The position numbers were made by a program, and so were the translations under genes. Below, one piece after another: positions 8,536 to 16,893 of a DNA stretch of 48,758 nt. How positions within the stretch are numbered: the first letter of the stretch is position 1; each line of letters starts with the position of its first letter. Location of the stretch: NCBI GenBank assembly GCA_011524395.1, contig WTKN01000128.1, forward strand, positions 1-48,758. Reading direction: 5' to 3'. Origin of the DNA: Moorena sp. SS36440bin_2. GTDB taxonomy: Bacteria; Cyanobacteriota; Cyanobacteriia; Cyanobacteriales; Coleofasciculaceae. A model generated the notes under the pieces. The model saw nothing but the letters and a program-made list of their open reading frames with translations, did not search any database and was not told the DNA's origin.

Positions 8536-11202
8536 ATGAGCCGCCAATCCAGTGTCCGTATTGTTCTAGGACTTCTTTTTCTCTCCAGCCTCACCATTAG
8601 CCTGTGGCTCGGTGATTTTCCCGCTACCACCTGGCAACTGCAACGGGGAAACCCAGCTACAGCTCAATCCCCTGATGCTAGCCAACTTGTCCAACAAGGG
8701 GTGGAACACTACCAACTGGGAGATTTTACTAGCGCTATAGAGTATTGGCAAACTGCCCTAACTACTTATCAACAAACCAACAACCGCCCTAACCAAACGA
8801 TTGTCCTAGAAAACCTAGCGAGAGCTTATCAGCAAATTGGTCAAATCGACCAAGCCATTAACTACTGGGAAAAAGTTATCACTAATTATCAGCAACTGGG
8901 GGATTTACAACAGGTAGGGCGGATGCTTACTGAACTGGCTCAAGCTTATAGTAAATTGGGGCAAAATCAAAAAGCGATCGCATTATTATGTGGTACCATT
9001 AATTATGATAATCCCCAAGATAACCCCTGTGTTCCAGAAAGTGCTTTACAACTGGCTCACATCCATCAAGACCAACTTGGAGTTGCTGCGGCTCTCGGGA
9101 GTTTGGGGGATGCTTATCGCCTCAGGGGCAAGTACAATCTAGCGATTAACTATCTCGAAGAGAGCTTAACTATTGCCCAAGACATTGACCACCTTCCCTA
9201 TCAATCCTCAGCCCTGAATAGTCTAGGCAATGCCTACAGTAGCAAAGCTCAGCTCAGCTATCGTCGGGCAAATTCTGCTGAAAAAATCGGCTACAACAAA
9301 AAGGCTTCGGAACTCGAAGCAAAAGCTAAAAATAACGATAGGGAAGCACTAAAGTATTTTCAGAAAAGCCTCGACCTTGCTATTATTCAAAACGACCAAT
9401 CTGGTCAAATCCGGGCAAGGCTTAATGAGATTCCCCTGTACTACCGCCTTAGTAAATCTAGCGATAGTGTTATGAAATGGCAAAAAGAATGGCAAAAAGC
9501 CTACTCCCTCTTGGAAAGTCTACCAGATTCCCAGGATAAGGTTTATGCTGCCATTGAGTTAGCTAACCTATTGCAACCCATTGCTCCGGCTCATGAAACT
9601 AGTCCCTGGATACGATGCTATCAGCCCAAACTAGAACCCCAGGCTACTGCACTCCTGGCCCAAGCCGTTTCAATAGCGCAACGGATTAATGACCACCGCT
9701 CCCAATCCTTTGCCCTAGGGGAACTGGGTCATATCTATGAGTGTCGTGGCGAGTATACCAAAGCCCTAGAGTTAAGCCAACAAGCTAGATTAGCAGCTGA
9801 GCAAAACTTGCTCGCACAGGATAGTCTGTACTTGTGGGAGTGGCAAACCGCACGGATTTTTAAGGAGCAGGGGAAACTAGAGGACGCAATTGGAGCCTAT
9901 GAAAACGCGATCGCTACTCTCGAAACAATCCGTAGCGATATCCTAACTGCCAGTCGAGATGTCCAATTTGATTTTCTTGACACCGTTAACCCCATTTACC
10001 GACAGTTAGTGGCATTGAGGTTAGAGGGAGATCAAACTTTACTAAAATCAGCTTCACCCGATGTACGTACTGAAAATATTAACACTGTCCTGAAAACCAT
10101 TGATGCTCTCAAACTAGCAGAATTACAAGATTATTTTGGTAACGACTGTGTTTTACCAGCCCTGAATCCAGCCAGAGTTGACCTAGTCAGTACTCGCACA
10201 GCAGTGATTAGCACCATTATCCTGAAAGACCGAACTGCAGTAATTTTAAGTCTGCCCAATGGTGAAAAGCAATTGGAATGGATTGATAGTAATCGCGAAA
10301 GTATAAGACAAGAAATTAATCAATTTCGTAAAGAACTAGAAAGCTTTTTTCAGCCTTACAATTCCCAACAGGCACAAAAAATTTATAATTGGTTGATTCG
10401 TCCTTTTGCCAATCAATTAGAACAAGCTCAAATAGAAACCTTGGTCTTCATCAATGATGGCATCCTACGCACTGTGCCCATGGCAGCCCTCCACGACGGG
10501 GAAAAATTTTTAATTGAACGCTATGCGATCGCAACCACTCCCACCCTCACCCTGACTGAGCCTAAAGCATTAACAGCTGGAAGTTGGCGAGCACTGGTGT
10601 TGGGCTTAACCAAAGAAGCTATTGTCGATGGTCGTACATTTGACGCCTTGAGCAATGTATCCACAGAAGTTAAGGCAGTGACACAGACCATACCAGAGAG
10701 CAAACAGCTACTCGATGAGGAATTTACCCGCGATCGCTTACAAGAAGAATTAGGCACAACGGTTTACCCGATTATTCACATAGCTACTCACGGTGAGTTC
10801 GGAACTGAACCGGAGGATACTTTCCTAGTCACCGGGGAAAATGATCAACTCACCATTGATGAATTAGATCGGGTAATTCGCAGTGTAACTAGTACTACTG
10901 AGCCAGTAGAGTTACTCTCCCTGACTGCCTGTCGAACCGCCACTGGTGATGACCGAGCAGCATTAGGTTTAGCAGGTGTAGCTGTTCAAGCAGGAGCCAG
11001 AAGTGCCTTAGCCTCGCTTTGGTTCATTAATGATCAAACCACTGCCCAAATTGCCGCCCAATTTTACCAGGGTTTGCGACAATCAAACTTAAACAAAGCC
11101 CAAGCCCTTCGTGCTGCTCAAATCGCTTTACTGGAAGCAGGAGGACAATATGCTCGCCCCGCCTATTGGGCACCTTATCTAGTAATTGGAAATTGGTTTT
11201 AA
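8536..11202 (+). CDS. Secreted TPR-CHAT domain protein (caspase-like)
   Basis: The 888-aa protein has an N-terminal signal/hydrophobic segment (~8-30, possible cleavage after ATA near residue 43). TPR repeats span ~45-470 (units such as ALGSLGDAYRLRGKYNLAINYLEESL). A C-terminal CHAT domain (~600-888) belongs to the caspase-like clan. The expected His-Cys dyad is visible: His752 in HIATHGEFG and Cys799 in LSLTACRTATGDD, followed by the family-typical GARSALASLWFINDQ. It is transcribed divergently from the two-partner secretion operon, with a 291-bp repeat-rich spacer. Proteolytic activity follows from the family. A role in processing or monitoring TpsA is inference from the neighbourhood. Confidence 0.9.
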   Translation: MSRQSSVRIVLGLLFLSSLTISLWLGDFPATTWQLQRGNPATAQSPDASQLVQQGVEHYQLGDFTSAIEYWQTALTTYQQTNNRPNQTIVLENLARAYQQIGQIDQAINYWEKVITNYQQLGDLQQVGRMLTELAQAYSKLGQNQKAIALLCGTINYDNPQDNPCVPESALQLAHIHQDQLGVAAALGSLGDAYRLRGKYNLAINYLEESLTIAQDIDHLPYQSSALNSLGNAYSSKAQLSYRRANSAEKIGYNKKASELEAKAKNNDREALKYFQKSLDLAIIQNDQSGQIRARLNEIPLYYRLSKSSDSVMKWQKEWQKAYSLLESLPDSQDKVYAAIELANLLQPIAPAHETSPWIRCYQPKLEPQATALLAQAVSIAQRINDHRSQSFALGELGHIYECRGEYTKALELSQQARLAAEQNLLAQDSLYLWEWQTARIFKEQGKLEDAIGAYENAIATLETIRSDILTASRDVQFDFLDTVNPIYRQLVALRLEGDQTLLKSASPDVRTENINTVLKTIDALKLAELQDYFGNDCVLPALNPARVDLVSTRTAVISTIILKDRTAVILSLPNGEKQLEWIDSNRESIRQEINQFRKELESFFQPYNSQQAQKIYNWLIRPFANQLEQAQIETLVFINDGILRTVPMAALHDGEKFLIERYAIATTPTLTLTEPKALTAGSWRALVLGLTKEAIVDGRTFDALSNVSTEVKAVTQTIPESKQLLDEEFTRDRLQEELGTTVYPIIHIATHGEFGTEPEDTFLVTGENDQLTIDELDRVIRSVTSTTEPVELLSLTACRTATGDDRAALGLAGVAVQAGARSALASLWFINDQTTAQIAAQFYQGLRQSNLNKAQALRAAQIALLEAGGQYARPAYWAPYLVIGNWF

Positions 11203-11548
11203 TCTTAGGTGTGCAACCTCAGGGGGTGACAAGCGCTCTTTAAAATCTTACAGGGGTGTTTGTTAATGGGGTTAGGTTTTAGGTAAAATTGCCCTTGCGG
11301 GTGGATTGATTAAAACTATCATTGACGTTGTATGGTGAAAATTGCTTCAATTGCTGGGAAATACAAATGACACCGATGCGCTCATTTAACCCAACACCAT
11401 TAACCATTAACCCAACACCTATATAGGTAGGTTTGAGCTTTGTTGTCACCCCGTGAGGTGTCCGCACCCCGCTCTTGCCTATACGGGGCTTCCAAACATC
11501 GAACGATTTTTTGTGAGTTGAGTTAGACAAACTGCTATATACTAACCA
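11203..11548. other. Intergenic region with no supported gene
   Basis: The 346-bp gap between the CHAT gene and the actin-like gene holds short direct repeats (aacccaacacc, attaacc) and a G/C-rich patch near 11455-11490. A minus-strand 83-codon frame shows no recognisable family or ribosome-binding site and is not accepted as a gene. Confidence 0.6.
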
Positions 11549-12601
11549 ATGACTGCTAAACAGCTTGCTACCATCGTGAACAAAGTTCCTATTCTCAGCA
11601 TTGACTTAGGTCGCACCTCTACTAAAGCTTGTATCAGCCGTTACCCCGATGGTGTAGTGCTAATTCCTGCCAACGTTGCCCATCTCAGCGTTGAGCAAGT
11701 GCGTCGGGGTGGGTTTGAAACTCGGTTGGGTGACCCTCTATTAGATATTTGGCTGGAGTATCAAGGCAAAGGATACGCCATTGGACAACTAGCTGCTGAC
11801 TTCGGAGCTAACTTGGGTGTTGGTCAATCGAAAGTAGAAGATGCCTTGATAAAAGTTTTTGCCTGCATAGGACATTTCGAGCTTCAAGGTGACTTGGCAA
11901 TTATCATGGGATTGCCCTACCATTCCCAAGAGCAGTTTGAGCGTGAAAAAGACGAATTAATTGGTATTCTGGCTTCTCCTCATGTCATGTACTACAGAGG
12001 GGAAGAAGTCTCGATTACGATTAAAAAAGTTTGGGTGATACCAGAGGGCTATGGTAGTTTGATCTGGGTTGAAGTTCAGGAGAACAATCCATCCGATGGT
12101 GGATTGCATGACCGTTCCGTGGCTGTTGTGGATATTGGCCACCAAACCACTGACTTTATCATGGCAGATTCATTCCGATTTGCTAGAGGAGCATCTCAGA
12201 GTGAAGCATTTGCCATGAATGAGTTTTATGATCAATTAGCTGCCCAAATTCAGGGAGCTGACAGTCAATCGTTACTCTTAATCAAAGCCGTTAATCGTCC
12301 AGAGGGAGAGCGCTTTTATCGTCCTAAGGGTGCTGCTCAGCCTACAGACCTGGACGAAATTATACCGAGTTTGCGCAAAAGTTTTGCCCGTGAACTGTCT
12401 GATCGCTTGCTGGCTTGGCTACCAGAACGCACCACAGACGTAGTTGTGACCGGTGGTGGTGGACAATTCTTCTGGAATGATCTTCAACTTATCTTTCAAG
12501 AAGCAAGACTAAAGGGTTACTTAGCTCAACCCTCTCGAAAAGCGAATGCTTTGGGACAATACATTTATGGAGAGGTGCAGAAGCAGTCAGCATCTCGATA
12601 A
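11549..12601 (+). CDS. ParM/StbA-family actin-like ATPase
   Basis: Actin/Hsp70-fold ATPase of the ParM/StbA type (350 aa), a family that forms filaments to segregate plasmids. Visible motifs are phosphate-1 LSIDLGRTSTKACI (~17-30), phosphate-2 VAVVDIGHQTTDFI (~190-203) and the adenosine motif VVVTGGGGQFFW (~298-309). Its downstream partner begins 53 bp later, the usual ParM-ParR order. The window shows no plasmid replication gene and is otherwise chromosomal. It may therefore be a chromosomal homologue with a structural or segregation role, or the mark of a past plasmid integration. No centromere-like iteron array was seen immediately upstream. Confidence 0.85.
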   Translation: MTAKQLATIVNKVPILSIDLGRTSTKACISRYPDGVVLIPANVAHLSVEQVRRGGFETRLGDPLLDIWLEYQGKGYAIGQLAADFGANLGVGQSKVEDALIKVFACIGHFELQGDLAIIMGLPYHSQEQFEREKDELIGILASPHVMYYRGEEVSITIKKVWVIPEGYGSLIWVEVQENNPSDGGLHDRSVAVVDIGHQTTDFIMADSFRFARGASQSEAFAMNEFYDQLAAQIQGADSQSLLLIKAVNRPEGERFYRPKGAAQPTDLDEIIPSLRKSFARELSDRLLAWLPERTTDVVVTGGGGQFFWNDLQLIFQEARLKGYLAQPSRKANALGQYIYGEVQKQSASR

Positions 12602-12654
12602 ATTGTAGATAAATTGTATTGTAATTATCCACTAGGATTATAGGCATAATTCCC

Positions 12655-13380
12655 ATGGCACCTATAGCAAAAAAAGTAAATAAAACAGTAGCATTTACCG
12701 CTAACCGGGAGGATCAAGCCCTACTAAAGGCAGTAGAGAAAGAACTAGCTAAGGGTCAGTATCCTAGCTTTAGCATGTTGTGCAAACAAGCTATCCAAGA
12801 GTTTCTGTTAAAACCAGAATCCTCTGAGGAAAAAGCATCCTCCCAGGAAACAACCAAGGAAACAACAGAAGAAACAACAGGTGTTGGAAATATTGAAGAC
12901 AAGCTCACCCAACTCCAGCAGCAATTAACTGAAGTGGTACAGACGTTATCGGTTCAGAGTCCTAGCCAACTGAATAGTCAGCTAAGTGATTTGACTCAAC
13001 GAATTGAGGCAATAGACTCTAATACAACTCAACAATTGACCCAGTTACAACAGCAGCTTGGGAAATTAGAGCAAGTTCTATCTACTGAAGAATCCTCTGA
13101 TCAACTTGATGATCAATTAACAGCCTTAATCCAACAGGTCAAGCAAGTGGATGACCGTTCTCATCAACAACTCGAACACTTAAAACAGCAAGTTGCTGGT
13201 GTAGAAACGGTGCTGTCGAATTTTAGTACAACTGATGTGTCTAGCTTAAAGGAACAGGGATCCACAGCAAAATCGACTAGAGAGTCAGATGCTACGGCTC
13301 AAGTAGGATGGGAAAAAGACGCTGATCAATCTGATGATCCATTACTAAGTCGCTTAGGCTCTTTATTAGAAGATTTTTAG
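12655..13380 (+). CDS. Probable ParR-like adaptor: RHH-like N-terminus plus coiled-coil repeats
   Basis: Not recognised by name. Residues ~8-52 fit a ribbon-helix-helix fold: a basic strand (KKVNKTVAFTA), helix A (DQALLKAVEKELAKG), then a turn and helix B (SFSMLCKQAIQEFL). A Thr/Glu-rich linker follows. Three related coiled-coil units each contain a QLxxLxQQLxxVxxxLS pattern (for example TQLQQQLTEVVQTLS and TQLQQQLGKLEQVLS). An acidic tail and a conserved-looking C-terminal peptide DPLLSRLGSLLEDF end the protein (241 aa). Its position after the actin-like gene and its DNA-binding-like head make it a good candidate for the adaptor that links DNA to filaments. The stop codon abuts a TTG that opens the ddl frame, so translational coupling is possible. 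Confidence 0.75.
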   Translation: MAPIAKKVNKTVAFTANREDQALLKAVEKELAKGQYPSFSMLCKQAIQEFLLKPESSEEKASSQETTKETTEETTGVGNIEDKLTQLQQQLTEVVQTLSVQSPSQLNSQLSDLTQRIEAIDSNTTQQLTQLQQQLGKLEQVLSTEESSDQLDDQLTALIQQVKQVDDRSHQQLEHLKQQVAGVETVLSNFSTTDVSSLKEQGSTAKSTRESDATAQVGWEKDADQSDDPLLSRLGSLLEDF

Positions 13381-13395
13381 TTGACTGTAGATTTT

Positions 13396-14442
13396 ATGAC
13401 AAAACGCAGAGTTGGACTGCTGTTTGGTGGTGTCTCAGGAGAACACGAGGTTTCGATTAGTTCTGCAAGAGCGATCGCAAACGCTCTGGGTGCTGATGAA
13501 AATGCCTCTAAGTACGAAGTGGTGCCAGTGTACATTCAAAAAAATGGCATCTGGACAGCGGTCGAAACTGTCGCACAGGTTTTAGACTCGGGAACCCCCC
13601 TGGAATCTGCTCCTAGCGGTAATGTCTGGCAATTTCCTGCCGTTGTCAGTGAGGTAGATGTCTGGTTTCCCATCCTCCATGGACCAAATGGGGAAGATGG
13701 CACAGTTCAGGGATTACTAACTCTGATGGGAGTCCCCTTTGTGGGTAGTGGTGTTCTGGGTTCTGCTGTAGGCATGGACAAGCTGGCAATGAAGACAGTA
13801 TATGCCCAAGCTGGATTACCCCAAGTCAACTACATGGAAGTTTTGCGATCGCAAGTTTGGTCCGATCCCTGTGTATTTACCAAACTCTGTGACCAAATTG
13901 AGGAAACCTTAACCTATCCCTGCTTTGTCAAACCAGCTAATTTAGGCTCATCGGTCGGGATTGCCAAAGTGCGATCGCGTTCTGAATTAGAAGCCGCCTT
14001 AGATAATGCTGCTAAATACGACCGTAGGTTGATTGTAGAAGAAGGGGTAGTAGGGCGAGAAGTAGAGTGTGCTGTACTCGGGAACGATCATCCCAAAGCC
14101 TCAGTAGTTGGTGAAATTACCTATGACAGTGATTTCTATGACTACGAAACCAAATACACTCAGGGTCAAGCCGACTTGTTAATCCCCGCTCCCTTGCCCA
14201 GTGACGTCACTACCCAGATTCAGGAAATGGCAATCCAGGCGTTTACTGCCGTTGATGGGGCTGGTTTAGCACGGGTAGACTTCTTTTATGTCGAAGCCAC
14301 TAAGGAAATCTTCATCAACGAGATCAACACCTTACCAGGTTTTACTGCAACCAGTATGTATCCCCAACTGTGGGCAGCTACAGGTGTTCCGTTTCCAGAA
14401 TTAGTGGATCAGTTAATTCAACTAGCAATAGAACGGGCTTGA
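13396..14442 (+). CDS. ddl: D-alanine--D-alanine ligase
   Basis: Cytoplasmic ATP-grasp ligase making D-Ala-D-Ala for peptidoglycan. The N-terminus [19 protein letters not shown] and the motifs [36 protein letters not shown] and [19 protein letters not shown] are diagnostic. The ATG at 13396 gives the usual MTKRR start (348 aa). An in-frame TTG at 13381, directly after the previous stop, would add five residues. The gene follows the ParM-like pair without a gap and may be cotranscribed with it. Confidence 0.95.
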   Translation: MTKRRVGLLFGGVSGEHEVSISSARAIANALGADENASKYEVVPVYIQKNGIWTAVETVAQVLDSGTPLESAPSGNVWQFPAVVSEVDVWFPILHGPNGEDGTVQGLLTLMGVPFVGSGVLGSAVGMDKLAMKTVYAQAGLPQVNYMEVLRSQVWSDPCVFTKLCDQIEETLTYPCFVKPANLGSSVGIAKVRSRSELEAALDNAAKYDRRLIVEEGVVGREVECAVLGNDHPKASVVGEITYDSDFYDYETKYTQGQADLLIPAPLPSDVTTQIQEMAIQAFTAVDGAGLARVDFFYVEATKEIFINEINTLPGFTATSMYPQLWAATGVPFPELVDQLIQLAIERA

Positions 14443-14483
14443 ATCTAAGTCCTAAAGGAATATCATCCTTAAGAGCAATTCCT

Positions 14484-14549
14484 CTCCCGTTATACCCGTA
14501 GGGTTAGCGGGAGACGGGGCGCCTATTGTGCGGACGCAGGTTCCGCACA
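14484..14549. other. Two consecutive hairpins downstream of ddl
   Basis: The stem ctcccg (14484-14489) pairs with cgggag (14508-14513). Then tgtgcgga (14527-14534) pairs perfectly with tccgcaca (14542-14549) over a 7-nt loop. They could terminate ddl transcription or be the left end of the IS200/IS605 relic. No T-tract follows, so a transposon-end origin is at least as likely. Confidence 0.45.
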
Positions 14550-14636
14550 CAGCCCGGAGACGAAACCTTAAAATAAGGCAGCCTTAATCATAAAGTTTTA
14601 ACCCTTTTACCCATAGCCGACCAACCATAAAGGCTG

Positions 14637-14662
14637 CCCCAGCGAGGGATTGCTCGCTGGGG
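14637..14662. repeat. Hairpin shared with the tpsB MITE
   Basis: ccccagcgag and ctcgctgggg form a 10-bp perfect stem around the loop ggattg. Stem and loop match the central hairpin at 1690-1719 inside tpsB, so this is a second, shorter copy of the same palindromic family in intergenic DNA. Confidence 0.8.
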
Positions 14663-14879
14663 TAACTTCTGACCCTCAGGAATTGCGTCTTCCGAGGACA
14701 AATGTGTTATAATAAAAATGGTCAATGACCCACCCGAGACAATGGATTCAGACAGCCTAACGAGCGAAGTCCAGTAATCTGGCGGCGCAGCAAAATTGGT
14801 AGACCGGGAAAAGATGACGGGGCAATGGAAGGCCAACCCTTGAATCAAAAGTAAATCAATACTTTTAAAAACTCGACAC

Positions 14880-14963
14880 ATGAGAACCGCAGGGCTTGCG
14901 GGGATAGTCTGTGGAGCGAGCGTAAGACCAGAAAGCCCCTTGAGGGTGGAGGCTGTTGCGTGA
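14880..14963 (+). pseudogene. 3' remnant of an IS200/IS605-type tnpB
   Basis: The frame ending at the TGA 14961-14963 translates to RTAGLAGIVCGASVRPESPL followed by RVEAVA. This matches, from memory, the C-terminal tail of cyanobacterial TnpB proteins (IS891/IS1136/IS1341 type). Nothing upstream of 14880 resembles the catalytic part, so only the last ~27 codons survive. The intact right-end hairpin follows. A database comparison would be needed to prove it. Confidence 0.65.
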
Positions 14964-15040
14964 GAAGCAGAAAACCTAAATTGCGAGGTTTAGGAATCCC
15001 CCGCTATAATCGCCAGATTTAGCGGCGGGAGGATGTCAAA
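14880..15040 (+). mobile_element. IS200/IS605-type right end with possible omega-RNA scaffold relic
   Basis: After the tnpB tail comes a structured right end: the stem aacctaaa/tttaggaa region (14972-14996), then a bulged hairpin cccgct/agcggcggg (14999-15030) running into ggaggatgtcaa. In this IS group the 3' end of tnpB and the right end encode the TnpB guide (omega) RNA. This stretch may therefore be an orphan omega-RNA scaffold. The left boundary is uncertain (14484 or later). No tnpA is visible. Confidence 0.55.
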
Positions 15041-15087
15041 GGAAAGGTTATGCCCAAGATTGAGCTGAGTAATTTGAGGAGATAAAC

Positions 15088-15537
15088 TTGGAACGGACAT
15101 TTCTGATGGTTAAGCCGGATGGTGTACAACGGAATCTTGTTGGTCAAATCATCCAGCGTTTTGAGACAAAAGGTTTCACCTTAGTTGGCCTGAAGCTGAT
15201 GAGCGTCAGCCGTGAACTTGCCGAACAGCATTACGCTGTTCACAAAGACAGACCTTTCTTTGGTGGACTAATCGAATTCATCATCTCTGGTCCTGTGGTA
15301 GCAATGGTCTGGGAAGGAAATGGAGTAGTGGCTTCCGCAAGAAAGATGATTGGTGCTACCAAACCTCTGGAGGCTGAACCAGGAACCATTCGGGGCGATT
15401 ATGGGTTAGACACAGGTCGCAATCTTATCCATGGCTCAGATGCCATTGAGACAGCGAATAACGAAATTAGTCTTTGGTTTAAGGACGAAGAGCTAGTTAG
15501 CTGGGAACCAACCATAACCCCTTGGCTTTACGAGTAA
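15088..15537 (+). CDS. ndk: Nucleoside diphosphate kinase
   Basis: Transfers the gamma phosphate from ATP to NDPs through a phospho-histidine. The full-length 149-aa protein starts [19 protein letters not shown] and carries the active-site signature [12 protein letters not shown] with catalytic His115. Length and motifs fit a hexameric bacterial NDK. The start is TTG at 15088, preceded by gaggaga (15076-15082) at good spacing; no ATG gives the conserved N-terminus. Confidence 0.97.
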   Translation: MERTFLMVKPDGVQRNLVGQIIQRFETKGFTLVGLKLMSVSRELAEQHYAVHKDRPFFGGLIEFIISGPVVAMVWEGNGVVASARKMIGATKPLEAEPGTIRGDYGLDTGRNLIHGSDAIETANNEISLWFKDEELVSWEPTITPWLYE

Positions 15538-15563
15538 TAGTAACATCAACCTTTAAACGGAAA

Positions 15564-15601
15564 ATCCCAACGCTCTACCCATGTTTGGTGAGTGTTGGGA
15601 T
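15564..15601. terminator. Likely shared terminator between convergent ndk and terC genes
   Basis: The 12-nt arms atcccaacgctc (15564-15575) and gagtgttgggat (15590-15601) pair at 11 positions. The hairpin lies 27 bp after ndk and 61 bp beyond the 3' end of the convergent TerC gene. A run of A (15561-15564) gives a U-tract for the minus strand. Confidence 0.7.
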
Positions 15602-15661
15602 CATTGATAGGGAGATGGCGGAATTCTTCCCGACTCTTGTTAAAAGCAGTTACCGACTAGC

Positions 15662-16408
15662 TTATTTTGCCGTTTGCTGTTTCCCCAAAGCCGGTTGCCC
15701 TTCATTTTCTACAGGAATTGGCTCAAGGTCTGGGGTGTTAGACTTTTCAGAAAATCCCCAAATGAACACTAAGGCAATAGCAGCAATCATTAACCATTCC
15801 GGTGGCACTAATTCCGGTTTAATCGCTCTGACCAACAGCCGCAATCCCACAAAACCCACGGTGATGTAGCCAGCATCCTCGAGATAGACATACTCTTTCA
15901 ACCAACGAATAAATAAGCCTGCCATGAAGCGCAGGGCAATTACCCCAATGCTTCCACCAGCAATAACCAGCCAGGTCTGGTCAGAAATTGCGATCGCTGT
16001 GGTGACACTATCCAAGGAAAAAGCTAAATCCGTTACAGCAATTATGGGAATTGCCTGCCATAGAGACGTGAACTTCGGGCCATGATGGTGATCTTCTTCA
16101 TCTTGATCAGATCTGAAATACTCAAAGACTAACCACAGCAAATAGGCTGCTCCCAATAACTCAAACTGCCAAAACTGCACTACCCAAGTGGCTGTCAGAA
16201 TCAAAGTGATTCGTAGCACATAGGCAACTGCTAAGCCCAAGTTAAGAGCATGGCGTTGAAGTTGTTTGGTTTCTAAGCCTTGGGAGATCGCTGCTAATGC
16301 GATCGCATTATCTGCAGACAGTAAAGCTTCTAGTGCCACCAGAATCAACAAAACCACAGGAGCCTCAAGCCCAACATTAAACGATGAGTTAAGAATTTGG
16401 TCTAGCAT
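15662..16408 (-). CDS. TerC-family integral membrane protein
   Basis: The 248-aa protein has about seven membrane segments. The paired acidic signatures of TerC proteins are present: ALLSADNAIALA (~28-39) in an early helix and DLAFSLDSVTTAIA (~125-138) in a later one. A His/Asp-rich loop (DQDEEDHHHG, ~100-109) lies between them. TerC relatives act in metal (often manganese) homeostasis and, in phototrophs, thylakoid biogenesis. The substrate here is not determined. Transcribed alone, convergent with ndk. Confidence 0.9.
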   Translation of the reverse strand: MLDQILNSSFNVGLEAPVVLLILVALEALLSADNAIALAAISQGLETKQLQRHALNLGLAVAYVLRITLILTATWVVQFWQFELLGAAYLLWLVFEYFRSDQDEEDHHHGPKFTSLWQAIPIIAVTDLAFSLDSVTTAIAISDQTWLVIAGGSIGVIALRFMAGLFIRWLKEYVYLEDAGYITVGFVGLRLLVRAIKPELVPPEWLMIAAIALVFIWGFSEKSNTPDLEPIPVENEGQPALGKQQTAK

Positions 16409-16797
16409 TAAAAATTATTAAGGTCTTAAAGGGTTAACTTAATATATGTAATATACGTAATCGCCTAAATTGGTAAAACTTTGATATTTAACTTAAATAA
16501 TCTTAACATTTAATCAGAATTTCAGTGCGGTGGGACAAGGCGGGTGGGACAAGGCGCGAGGTAACAACGCCCACACCGAACCTGCAGCAAGATAAAGGTA
16601 ATAGCTGTGATTGCAATTTGAGATCAACCCAAGCTACAAGGATTCTATTATCTGGATTTGATAAGTTATCGTGATAGAATTCCAGAACTAGCCCAATTCG
16701 TTGGCTGTGGTGCGACCCGTGGCAAATTTGATTTGCCGTTGGTCTTGCGCACCGTTAACGGTATAGAATATCGCTCAAATAAAGGAGATTGTATACG
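16409..16797. other. Intergenic region upstream of psaM
   Basis: Between the divergent TerC gene and psaM. It holds a perfect 14-bp tandem duplication ggtgggacaaggcg (16529-16542, 16543-16556), the 14-mer cgcccacaccgaac (16568-16581, repeated at 25581-25594), and a small hairpin ggcaaat/atttgcc (16721-16737) that would lie in the psaM leader. A 67-codon frame here overlaps psaM out of frame and is rejected. Confidence 0.6.
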
Positions 16798-16893
16798 ATG
16801 CCTATTTCAGATGCCCAAGTTATCGGAGCTCTATTGCTGGCTTTGCTTCCAGGATTTCTAGCATTCCGCCTGTCTACTGAACTTTACAAATAA
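16798..16893 (+). CDS. psaM: Photosystem I subunit XII
   Basis: A 31-aa single-helix thylakoid protein that helps trimerise photosystem I. The product begins MPISDAQVIGALLLALLPGF and ends LAFRLSTELYK. The PGFLAFRLSTELYK tail is almost identical to known cyanobacterial PsaM. A strong ribosome-binding site, aaaggag (16781-16787), lies 10 bp before the ATG. It is monocistronic in this window. It fixes the organism as a photosynthetic cyanobacterium. Confidence 0.96.
   Translation: MPISDAQVIGALLLALLPGFLAFRLSTELYK

Noticed and set aside
11279-11530. 83-codon minus-strand ORF
   Set aside because: No family match, no ribosome-binding site, and it covers short direct repeats in a gap.
11549-13380. 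Window is part of a plasmid
   Set aside because: No replication or mobilisation gene, while ddl, ndk, psaM and murI are chromosomal housekeeping genes.
14588-14881. 97-codon minus-strand ORF
   Set aside because: It runs through the MITE hairpin (giving PQRAIPRWG, as in TpsB) and the IS relic; only repeat-derived.
16658-16861. 67-codon ORF upstream of psaM
   Set aside because: Overlaps psaM in another frame. PsaM has the ribosome-binding site and the family match.
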